From: Candidatus Cloacimonetes bacterium HGW-Cloacimonetes-3
GTDB lineage: Bacteria; Cloacimonadota; Cloacimonadia; Cloacimonadales; Cloacimonadaceae
DNA: 64,000 nt
Assembly (NCBI GenBank): GCA_002840645.1
Contig: PHBO01000002.1
Span: 124,001 to 188,000, forward strand
Direction of reading: 5' to 3'
Below, piece by piece: positions 46,864 to 55,432 of this stretch. The notes below the pieces were generated by a model. That model saw only the letters and a program-made list of their open reading frames with translations. It was not told where the DNA came from and made no database searches. Positions within the stretch are counted from its first letter, which is position 1; the number at the start of each line of letters is the position of its first letter. Both the position numbers and the translations under genes were made by a program.

Positions 46864-49800
46864 ATGGAACAAGTAAGCTTTGTAGATTATCATATTCAAT
46901 ACGCTAAAGCATTGGCAGAGATGTGGAATCGCAGCGCCAGTGGTTGGATGGGCAGAGCTTTTAACAGCAGTGAAGAAAAGGTGCTGGATGAAGAAGGCAG
47001 GGGGAGTTATCTGAATCTCTACCTGGCAGTAAAGGGTAACAAAGTTTTAGGATATGCTAAACTGACCAAGTATTCTGAGGAGAAGGATGTAGCATACATA
47101 GAGCTTATTTCTGTCGATCCCGAACATCATGGGACAGGTATTGGCAAGATACTGATGCAGAAATGCGTGCTTAGGGCGGCGGAACTTGGCTACCAGCGCA
47201 TCGATCTTTTCACTTGGGCAGGCAATACCAAGGCAGTGCCACTCTACAAGAAATGCGGGTTCTTTTGGGAGAAGATGGAATCCCAAGCAACACACTTGAT
47301 GAACTTCATTCCCGGCTTGCTTAATAACGAACTGCTGAAACCATACTTCGAGTTCTTCCATTGGTACGACGACAACAAGAGACCCCTGCTAACAGAACCT
47401 GACGGCAGAAAGGTAAACGGCTTCGATTTATACGATTACATCTGGGAGAAAGATGGTAAAAGGCTGCATATATGCTTTGAACGATGCGGCAGAGGCATTG
47501 TTGCAATAAACACTTCGGATTTTGATATCCAGATTGAGATTGCAGATGCCAAACCTGTGTTTGGTGATAGCTACTCTGCCAATTACCAACTAACCAATCA
47601 CACTTGCGAACCGGTTGAGATTATGCTTAAAGGTGCGGATGATGATGTAGTTAGGAATGAATTTCATATCTCTGAGACGGTAACGGGCAGTATCGAAAGG
47701 GAATCAGAGTTCTTTATTGCTCCTGTCAACCGCACTTTAACGGAGTGGGAAAGCTGTCCGGGGCTAAAAACAATAGTATCCTGGGCGGGCAAAGAGATAG
47801 TGATGAAGACAGGGCTGCATATTCAGTATCCGCTGTCAGTGAATCTGCGGATGCAAAGTAGCTTGGTGATTCCGGGTAGGCAGGATATCATGTATCTGAA
47901 TGTGCATAATCACTTCCCAACGGCTTGTTCTTACCACATAGAGCTCCCCGGGGAGGCACCTCTCACATTACTGCAAAACAACTTTGAGATCAGTTTACAG
48001 GCAGACGAGAAAGCCTTTATTCCGGTTGATTACATTTCCCAAGGTTCCCTGGTCTACAATCCCCAGATTAAAGTTATGGCATTTCCGGATAGCGGTAATA
48101 AACTTGAGTTTGAAGTGGAGTGCTTTACTACCATGTCAGCTCTAAATTCGATGTCTGCTAAGAATATGCAGGAAAGGATATCCCTGCTTAACGGGCAATA
48201 CTCGGTGTATATCTTAAAAACATCCAACAAAAACTGGGGTGGCTTTCACTCCATTTTTGGTTCACGTTTCGATTTCTGTGCCCCACAGATAGGCTTGCCC
48301 TATAGTGAAGAATTCGATACCGAGCTTCCCTACGATATACAAATCGAAGAACACGGCTCTATGCTGCAACTCACCTTGAAGTATCTCTCCAAAGACAATG
48401 CAGGTGTGGATTTCGGATACATATACAGCTTATATCCCACCGGTCTGATGGAGCTTCGTTTGAAGATTTACGCCATCCCTGAACCCCAAAACAAATACTT
48501 TGCCTATCTTAAGCTTGGCATAAATGAGAAAAATATAAGCTTCGAACAGAATGGGAGTTTAGTGCAGGTGGAAGAGGACTTTCCCGAGACTTATTTGAAC
48601 AGTTTTGCAAAAGACAGCTTAAGCGGAAACTGGATGTATTCCCAGATAGATGATGCCACCAGTGCGGTTATCTGGAATCCCGAATTCATGCCTAAACTTG
48701 GGAATTATTGGCTGTGTTGGGAATTGGATCTGAATAAAATCCAAAGCATGGAACATCAGGAATTGCTGGTTGCAAGTATGTATCTGGATATATTCCGCAA
48801 TTGCTATCAAACCCGAAATGCAGCGTTAGGTTACCGTAAGCCTGTAGAGATTATTCAGCCTACTCTGGAACTCGTCGTGAACGAAGGGAATCCCATTTTA
48901 ACTAAGCCATATCAGGTGAAGCTTATCCAGCATCTGGATAGGGGACTTCGTGGGAAATTCAAGCTGGATACTGAGGATGGGCTTTCTCTTGCACCACAGG
49001 TTACTGCAAGCGAAGCTGATAACATCAGGGAAGTCCGGTGGGATGTGGAAAATCTACCGGAGCAAGCACTTGAATTGGTTACATGTGATGCTGCTCTATC
49101 CAGTGTAAGCGTAAAGCGGTCTCAACTTTGCTTAATGGGTAGGGGAGAGGTAAATGTGTTTAACCGGGACAAGCTCCTTATTGCCGAAAACGGCTGTTTA
49201 AGCATAACCTCCGCCAAGGATGCAAGGCTTCCGGGGCTAATCTCACTGAAATACAATGGAGCTGAATACCTGGATGCCGGTTATCCGGACTATGCGCCGA
49301 AAAGCTACCACAACCCCTATCAGGGAGGATTGAGTATAATCCCTAATCAGCTTAGAGCATCCGTGCTTATCCACGAAACACACGATACAAGCAGCATAAA
49401 AGTACAAGACCAGTTTGGGAACTTGTGGACCGGCTTGGCTATAACCACTACCATAAGCAATTTCGAGCCGATGAAAGGGCTGATATTCCGTCAGTGTTTT
49501 GTGATGCACCCGTCTGTTCCGGTCCTGGTGCTGCTTACAGAATTAGTTCGCAACAACGGTTGGGCGCAGTTTGTTGGCTTTAACTGCTCTACATCCTATA
49601 AGCACGAAGAGAACATCCGGGATTTACAGCTCATGTTCCCCAAAACAGATAAACAGTGGCTTACTCTATTCCCCGGGAAAGAGCAGATGGGATTGCAGGA
49701 TTACTACTACAACATGGCTGCAAAAGGTATGGACACAGACGCTTATATGCAAGTGTTTCACCTCAGTAGGTGTTCTCATTATGTCCACATGGATAGTGCG

Positions 49801-49947
49801 ATGGTGCGGGAAACCTTTACGTTTTATAACCAAATATCGGATTTGGGCAGGAGCTGGCTGCAACCTCATTTCATTCTTTTCTCGGAGTATCTGTATGAAC
49901 ACGAAAGTCTCTCTGCCTTGCTAAGCTTAAAGTTTACCGAGGTTTAA
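46864..49947 (+). CDS. GNAT N-acetyltransferase domain fused to a ~850-aa beta-rich region of unknown function
   Basis: ATG 46864 after GGAGG; GNAT motif 'VAYIELISVDPEHHGTGIGKILMQKCVLRAAELGYQRIDLFTWAGNTKAVPLYKKCGF'. Confidence 0.85.
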   Translation: MEQVSFVDYHIQYAKALAEMWNRSASGWMGRAFNSSEEKVLDEEGRGSYLNLYLAVKGNKVLGYAKLTKYSEEKDVAYIELISVDPEHHGTGIGKILMQKCVLRAAELGYQRIDLFTWAGNTKAVPLYKKCGFFWEKMESQATHLMNFIPGLLNNELLKPYFEFFHWYDDNKRPLLTEPDGRKVNGFDLYDYIWEKDGKRLHICFERCGRGIVAINTSDFDIQIEIADAKPVFGDSYSANYQLTNHTCEPVEIMLKGADDDVVRNEFHISETVTGSIERESEFFIAPVNRTLTEWESCPGLKTIVSWAGKEIVMKTGLHIQYPLSVNLRMQSSLVIPGRQDIMYLNVHNHFPTACSYHIELPGEAPLTLLQNNFEISLQADEKAFIPVDYISQGSLVYNPQIKVMAFPDSGNKLEFEVECFTTMSALNSMSAKNMQERISLLNGQYSVYILKTSNKNWGGFHSIFGSRFDFCAPQIGLPYSEEFDTELPYDIQIEEHGSMLQLTLKYLSKDNAGVDFGYIYSLYPTGLMELRLKIYAIPEPQNKYFAYLKLGINEKNISFEQNGSLVQVEEDFPETYLNSFAKDSLSGNWMYSQIDDATSAVIWNPEFMPKLGNYWLCWELDLNKIQSMEHQELLVASMYLDIFRNCYQTRNAALGYRKPVEIIQPTLELVVNEGNPILTKPYQVKLIQHLDRGLRGKFKLDTEDGLSLAPQVTASEADNIREVRWDVENLPEQALELVTCDAALSSVSVKRSQLCLMGRGEVNVFNRDKLLIAENGCLSITSAKDARLPGLISLKYNGAEYLDAGYPDYAPKSYHNPYQGGLSIIPNQLRASVLIHETHDTSSIKVQDQFGNLWTGLAITTTISNFEPMKGLIFRQCFVMHPSVPVLVLLTELVRNNGWAQFVGFNCSTSYKHEENIRDLQLMFPKTDKQWLTLFPGKEQMGLQDYYYNMAAKGMDTDAYMQVFHLSRCSHYVHMDSAMVRETFTFYNQISDLGRSWLQPHFILFSEYLYEHESLSALLSLKFTEV

Positions 49948-49950
49948 GAT

Positions 49951-50203
49951 GGAGTTCAAACGGCTGCACCGTCCTAGCAACAAGATGGAGTTCAAATGGC
50001 TTTTCCCAACTTATACCATAGCAATAGGTTCAGCAGCCGTTTGGACTTCATCGGGCGTTGCCCATAAGCAAGCTAAACTATCTAAGTAGAACTTGGCTGA
50101 ACCTTGTTAATCTCCCAAACCTGAAATCCCGGCTTGAAGTCCATGAGGCTAATTAATGGGTAACACGCATATAGCAACGTAAGCCTCATGAACTCCAACC
50201 CGG
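49951..50203. repeat. Two-hairpin foldback cluster
   Basis: Hairpin A GGAGTTCAAACGGCTGC (49951) / GCAGCCGTTTGGACTTC (ends 50049); hairpin B CCGGCTTGAAGTCCATGAGGCT (50129) / AGCCTCATGAACTCCAACCCGG (ends 50203). Confidence 0.82.
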
Positions 50204-50281
50204 TTTTTCATGTTAACACCGATACCTGCTTTTCATGTACCCAGCTTTCCTCCACCTTGCTCTCCGCACCCGCACAGAACC

Positions 50282-50335
50282 GGGGTTCATCGGGGGTTAA
50301 ACGGGCAAAAGCCCGATGAACCCCCGATGAACCCC
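50282..50335. repeat. 54-bp near-perfect palindrome with internal direct repeat
   Basis: GGGGTTCATCGGGGGTTAAACGGGC-aaaa-GCCCGATGAACCCCCGATGAACCCC, 22/25 complementary. Confidence 0.92.
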
Positions 50336-50436
50336 ACTTCGATTCGCTTTCAGCCAGCAAGGAAGGTAGCGCAGCATTTTAATGCTGCGAAAACCGAGAA
50401 CAAAGAGCTGTAACCATAGTTCACGGCAGGCAAGTT

Positions 50437-50653
50437 GTTTGGCTTAAATAGTGTCGCAAAGATAATTACGCCTATGACTTATCTACACTGCGACACTTTT
50501 TGAGTTAAACAACTGGGTTACTCAACAAACAGCAGACTCGCCCCACCGAAACCACCCACTCCTTCCAGATGCTTAGTTTAACTCTCACTTGAAGCCGCTT
50601 GAGATATTGGTGTTTGTATAGCTGGCGGATGGCTTCAAGTGAAAGTCAAACCA
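50437..50653. repeat. Two-hairpin composite palindromic element, copy 2 (full length)
   Basis: GTTTGGCTTAAATAGTGTCGCA...TGCGACACTTTTTGAGTTAAAC (50437-50510) and GTTTAACTCTCACTTGAAGCC...GGCTTCAAGTGAAAGTCAAAC (50576-50651). Confidence 0.88.
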
Positions 50654-50748
50654 GCCGTATGTAAACTAAAAGCTTGACCTTAAACAAGGGTCTTATTTAT
50701 TATGTACATGTGGGATATGTCAGTATTGGTGGTTACCTGGGAGGTAAA

Positions 50749-51489
50749 ATGAAAAAAAGCACTGTATCGATCATGATGCTTATTGGCTTAACAATAAACC
50801 TTGCTGCAGTTACGACATTACGAGTCCATGATACTGCACCAAAATACCGTATCACTTATGAAGTGATAAATCCAAAATTTGTTCCGGACAATTTTTCGTG
50901 TAATACATATGAGGAATTACAGAATCATCATTTTCAAATTCCGGATACACTATTGAAGGAGCTTACAAACGAAGAACTGGTAAAATACATTCTTAGCACA
51001 ACCGAGTATTCTTTAAGCCCTGATTTTTCAGTATGGAACAATGATTTTTCTGGTTTTAACGGGTATAATGAGTTAATTCGCAGGTCAGTCTGGGCAGATG
51101 ACATCATTAACCTCTCAGGAAAGTACCTGGATGAAAGAAACGGTGTTATGTTCTTTCAATCTGTTCGTTTTTCCACGATGCACGATGTTTATACAAAAAT
51201 GACGTTTCAACAACAGCAACAAATCCTAATGAATCTAAAAGGATTCTTATCCTTTCAAGAATCATCTCCTGAATATGTATTTGTAAGTCTGATTGGGGAT
51301 GACCTCTGTTATTGGGCTGGTGCGATTATTGAAAGCTATTATGCATCCGATATAGGCAGTTTAATAACAATAATGCGTCCATACTTTGAAAATTGGGTGA
51401 AAGATCCAGTTAGCTTAGTCCGCTCAGAGTTACAAAAGGCAATAGATTCAGGTATGCATATCGAGGTCGGCTATGAAAACAAGAATTAA
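50749..51489 (+). CDS. Secreted protein of unknown function
   Basis: ATG 50749 after GGGAGG; MKKSTVSIMMLIGLTINLAA signal peptide. Confidence 0.7.
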   Translation: MKKSTVSIMMLIGLTINLAAVTTLRVHDTAPKYRITYEVINPKFVPDNFSCNTYEELQNHHFQIPDTLLKELTNEELVKYILSTTEYSLSPDFSVWNNDFSGFNGYNELIRRSVWADDIINLSGKYLDERNGVMFFQSVRFSTMHDVYTKMTFQQQQQILMNLKGFLSFQESSPEYVFVSLIGDDLCYWAGAIIESYYASDIGSLITIMRPYFENWVKDPVSLVRSELQKAIDSGMHIEVGYENKN

Positions 51490-51516
51490 AGTTCAGTTAC
51501 TAATTCTGTTTGATTG

Positions 51517-51687
51517 AAGTCTGGAGTCGATCAGGCTTAAATAACTATGGCATGATAAGAAGCAATTTAGCCTGATAGACTACAGCGATGCCGGGGTATT
51601 GTATAGCCGGAGGTCGCTGTAGTCCATATCGCTGCATAGCTGGTTATTATCCTCAAAGTTTATTTAAGCGATATCGACTCCAGACTT
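51517..51687. repeat. Cloverleaf-like foldback element
   Basis: Outer perfect 15-bp AAGTCTGGAGTCGAT / ATCGACTCCAGACTT enclosing three smaller dyads, including GACTACAGCGA / TCGCTGTAGTC (51578-51624). Confidence 0.88.
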
Positions 51688-51873
51688 GTATGGGTGGATA
51701 ACTTCTTAATAACCAGCTTATTACCTTTTTCTCTCTTTGCCTCTTTTTTAATCCCCCCTCTGCTTTTCTCAGCTTTTCTCTGCTTTCCCTCTGTGTTAAA
51801 AAAGAAACCCAAACTAGTTCTCCTTGTTTTACAAAAACCACGACATCTGTCCCTATAACTACCCACAACCCCA

Positions 51874-51962
51874 CAGATGCTTAGTTTAACTCTCACATGA
51901 AGCCGCTTGAGAGATCGGTAAATGCAAGGTTCTTGGATGACTCCAAGTGAAAGTCAAACCAG
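51874..51962. repeat. Composite palindromic element, copy 3 (right hairpin only)
   Basis: CAGATGCTTAGTTTAACTCTCACATGAAGCCGCTTGAGA...TGACTCCAAGTGAAAGTCAAACCAG, aligned with copies 1 and 2. Confidence 0.9.
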
Positions 51963-52056
51963 CATCGTGCTAACGATAAATCCGTTATCGCTTGACAAAT
52001 ATCGGCTTGCTATGTGTTGTGCCTGCACACAAAAAAAGCAGAACAGGAAGAACAAA

Positions 52057-53259
52057 ATGGCTTTTGAACATGAACTGAAGATCATCAGCCGGGGCGTGGA
52101 AGAGATCATCCCCCTGGCGGAGCTGAAAGATAAATTTGCATCCTCTGCCAAGCTTGGCAGACCACTCAGGATAAAATACGGGATAGATCCCACCGGTTAC
52201 GACGTACACATCGGGCATTTGGTGCCGATTCGCAAGATGCGTGAGTTTCAGGATTTGGGGCACACCGGGGTTATCATCATTGGTGATTTCACGGCGCAGA
52301 TAGGTGATCCCACCGGAAGAGATGAATCCCGCCCACCCTTGACTTTCGACCAGATAAAGTATAACAGCGAAAAATACATGGAACAGCTATACACGGTGCT
52401 GAAGCCCGAACAAACCGAAGTGCGCTATCAGAGCGAGTGGTTCGGCAAGATGAGCATGAGCGATGTATTGAAGATGATGGGTAAGTTTACCCTGGCGCAG
52501 TTTATGGCGCATGACACCTTCCGTAACCGCTACGAGCAAGGCTTGTCGCTTGGTATGCACGAGATAATGTATCCCATTCTGCAAGGTTATGATTCCGTTG
52601 CCATTGCCAGCGATGTGGAGCTTGGTGCTACGGAGCAGAAGTTCAACATCCTTTGTGGACGCGATATGCAGCGGTACTTTGGCATGGAGCAGCAGATTGC
52701 CGTGCTGTCACCCATCCTGCTTGGCACGGATGGCGTGAATAAGATGGGGAAATCGCTGAATAACTATATTGCTGTGTTTGATCCGCCTAACGAGAAGTTT
52801 GGCAAGGTGATGAGCATCCCCGATAGCCTGATCATGAACTATTTTTGCTATGCCACTACCACTGCTGCGGAGGATTTGGAAACAATCAAAGCAGAGCTGG
52901 CAAGCGGGACGAATCCCATGATACTAAAGAAGCGTTTGGCAAGAGACATAGTTAGCTTGTATCACGGAAATCAGGCAGCGGTGGAAGCGCAGGAAGCGTT
53001 TGAGAAGCTGTTTTCTAATAAAGAAATACCGGAAGATATCCCTGAGTTTAGCACTTCAGAAAGCAGCTACAAGCTGGTGAAGCTGCTAACCGATAGCGGG
53101 CTTTGTGCCGGCAGCGGAGAAGCCAAACGCCTGATTCAGGGCGGCGGAGTATCTATTGATGGCGAGAAAGTTACCTCCATTGATGCTATGCTGGAATTGG
53201 CAGACGGCTCTGTGCTGCGTGCCGGAAAGCGGAAGTTTATTAAAATCAGGAAGATATGA
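52057..53259 (+). CDS. tyrS: Tyrosyl-tRNA synthetase
   Basis: 'RIKYGIDPTGYDVHIGHLVPIRKMREFQDLGHTGVIIIGDFTAQIGDPTGR' (HIGH region), 'KMGKSLNN' (KMSKS-like), C-terminal S4 domain 'SGEAKRLIQGGGVSIDGEKV'. Start MAFEHEL at 52057. Confidence 0.95.
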   Translation: MAFEHELKIISRGVEEIIPLAELKDKFASSAKLGRPLRIKYGIDPTGYDVHIGHLVPIRKMREFQDLGHTGVIIIGDFTAQIGDPTGRDESRPPLTFDQIKYNSEKYMEQLYTVLKPEQTEVRYQSEWFGKMSMSDVLKMMGKFTLAQFMAHDTFRNRYEQGLSLGMHEIMYPILQGYDSVAIASDVELGATEQKFNILCGRDMQRYFGMEQQIAVLSPILLGTDGVNKMGKSLNNYIAVFDPPNEKFGKVMSIPDSLIMNYFCYATTTAAEDLETIKAELASGTNPMILKKRLARDIVSLYHGNQAAVEAQEAFEKLFSNKEIPEDIPEFSTSESSYKLVKLLTDSGLCAGSGEAKRLIQGGGVSIDGEKVTSIDAMLELADGSVLRAGKRKFIKIRKI

Positions 53260-53900
53260 TTACTGCATCACTATTCAAATTGCTTACCAATACAGCTATT
53301 ATTGTGCTGGTGTTCTATAGCATAATAATTCATGAATTTTGTCATGCCCTGGCGGCATACTGGTTGGGAGATGACTCTGCCAAGCGGGCGGGAAGGCTTA
53401 GCCTGAACCCCTTGAAGCATATAGATTGGTTTGGCACTGTGTTACTGCCCCTGTTTCTGTTCTTTACGGCAGGATTTATTTATGGCTATGCCAAGCCGGT
53501 GCCCTTTAACCCCTATAACTTTAAGAACCTGAAACGTGATTCCGGGCTTACTGCTTTGGCGGGACCTGTATCGAACATCCTGATTGCCATTGCCTTCGCC
53601 ATTGTATATCATTTGGCTGGTTTTATACCTATTGTGCAGCATATTGCCTTCTATGTGATATTCCTGAACTTGCTGTTGGCGTTTTTTAACCTGATTCCCG
53701 TACCGCCCCTTGATGGCTCTAAGGTTATTGGCATGGCTTTGACGGATAACGCATATTACAAATGGACGATGCAGGAACGCAAAGGGATGATATATTTGTT
53801 TGCCATAATTATCGGCTCAAGGCTGCTGGGTTTGAATCTGATCGGCACGATAGTAATGCCTCCCGTGCAGTTTGTGATGCATTTGCTGGGTGTAGGCTAA
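53256..53900 (+). CDS. Site-2 protease family (M50) membrane metalloprotease
   Basis: 'IIIHEFCHALAAYWLGDDSAKRAGRLSLNPLKHIDWFGT' (HExxH-like HEFCH) and 'NLIPVPPLDGSKV'. Confidence 0.92.
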   Translation: MITASLFKLLTNTAIIVLVFYSIIIHEFCHALAAYWLGDDSAKRAGRLSLNPLKHIDWFGTVLLPLFLFFTAGFIYGYAKPVPFNPYNFKNLKRDSGLTALAGPVSNILIAIAFAIVYHLAGFIPIVQHIAFYVIFLNLLLAFFNLIPVPPLDGSKVIGMALTDNAYYKWTMQERKGMIYLFAIIIGSRLLGLNLIGTIVMPPVQFVMHLLGVG

Positions 53901-53947
53901 CACACCTTTTACTTTAACTATAAAAGAAAGATATACAGGAGAACAAC

Positions 53948-55369
53948 ATGGATCAGCACTCTTTACTACAGATGATCACCGATAACGAAGTGAAAGCTAT
54001 AGACCTAAAATATTGCGGTCTGGATGGCAAATGGTATCACATAACCTTTCCGGCGCGGAGAATACTGAATGTGCTGGAGCGGGGGATACCTTTTGACGGC
54101 TCTTCCATCCCCGGTATGAGGGCGGTGGAAAGCGGTGACATGGTGCTAATGCCCGATATTGAAACTGCACATATAGACCAGTTTTTCGAGACACCAACCC
54201 TTAGGATGATTTGCTCCATCTGCGATGCAGATACCCGCATCGGGGTGAAGAAAGACCCACGCAGCGTAGCCTTAAGGGCTCAGGAATACTTGCTGTCTAC
54301 AGGGATTGCAGACTCTTCGGTATGGATACCGGAGCTTGAGTTTCATCTGTTTGATACCACACAGTTTAATTCTGATTCATTCAGTTCCGGCTATACGATT
54401 ACGTCCTGCCAAACAAAGGATTCACTACCTGAAGATTGGGAAGATGTGGATGCCTTAAGCCTGGATGGTGTGAAGGGTTATCACATGGATACTCCTTTTG
54501 ACCAGTTCTATGAAGTGCGGCAAGAGATTGTGGATTTGATTGAAGATCAGGATATAAAAGTTCGCTATCATCATCACGAAGTGGGGCTTTCCGCTCAGCA
54601 GGAAATTGAGACTGAATTGCTGGCATTCCCACGGATATGTGATGATGTGATGATTATGAAGGACATTATCCGCCGTGCAGCCCTGGGACATGGACTTACC
54701 GCCACCTTTATGCCGAAGCCAATATACAATCATGCCGGCAATGGAATGCACTTCCATATCATGCTGCACAAGAAAGGTAAGAATGTGTTTTACAAGAAAG
54801 GCGGATATGCCGATTTATCCAAGGAAGCAATCTGGTTCATAGGTGGAATCCTGAAACACGGGCGTGCATTGGTAGCCTTCACCAATCCATCAACTAATAG
54901 TTTTAAGAGGCTGTTACCCGGATTTGAAGCACCGGTTAAGCTGTTCTACGGCCTTGCTAACCGCAGTGCTGCCATCCGCATTCCCCGCTATGCCAATACT
55001 CCAGAAAGCAAGCGTTTTGAATTCCGTACCGGTGACGGGACATGTAACCCCTATTTCGCCATGAGCGCAATTTTGATGGCAGGGCTGGATGGAATTAAAA
55101 ACAAGATAGACCCTGCTAAATACAACTTGGGACCTTTTGATGATAACGTGTATAGCTGGAGCGAGGAAAAGAAGGCGACCTTGCTTTCTATTCCTGCTGA
55201 TCTGGCAGAGGCAATGCAGGCTTTGAAAGATGATCACGAATTCCTGCTGCAAGGCGGTGTTTTTAACGAAGAACTGATTGAAAGCCATATTGCTATGAAA
55301 ATGAAAGAGCATGAGGCGGTTAACAGCCGACCACACCCCCATGAAATGATGCTATATTATAATCTTTGA
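53948..55369 (+). CDS. glnA: Glutamine synthetase (type I)
   Basis: 'GIPFDGSSIPGMRAVESGDMVLMPD', 'HHEVGLSAQQEIE', 'ATFMPKPIYNHAGNGMHFH', 'NPSTNSFKRLLPGFEAPVKLFYGLANRSAAIRIPR'. Confidence 0.96.
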   Translation: MDQHSLLQMITDNEVKAIDLKYCGLDGKWYHITFPARRILNVLERGIPFDGSSIPGMRAVESGDMVLMPDIETAHIDQFFETPTLRMICSICDADTRIGVKKDPRSVALRAQEYLLSTGIADSSVWIPELEFHLFDTTQFNSDSFSSGYTITSCQTKDSLPEDWEDVDALSLDGVKGYHMDTPFDQFYEVRQEIVDLIEDQDIKVRYHHHEVGLSAQQEIETELLAFPRICDDVMIMKDIIRRAALGHGLTATFMPKPIYNHAGNGMHFHIMLHKKGKNVFYKKGGYADLSKEAIWFIGGILKHGRALVAFTNPSTNSFKRLLPGFEAPVKLFYGLANRSAAIRIPRYANTPESKRFEFRTGDGTCNPYFAMSAILMAGLDGIKNKIDPAKYNLGPFDDNVYSWSEEKKATLLSIPADLAEAMQALKDDHEFLLQGGVFNEELIESHIAMKMKEHEAVNSRPHPHEMMLYYNL

Positions 55370-55432
55370 TAGACTTGGAATGAGTCTTGCTGTATTATTC
55401 AGCCAGAAGTATAATAACTTGAGGAAGTATCC

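Noticed and set aside
50100-52000. CRISPR array
   Set aside because: Repeats are inverted, few and irregularly spaced; no regular direct-repeat/spacer pattern or cas genes.
51922-52056. Extended N-terminus of tyrS in the ORF track
   Set aside because: It runs back through the end of the repeat element and a TTGACA box; the MAFEHEL start at 52057 fits the family better.
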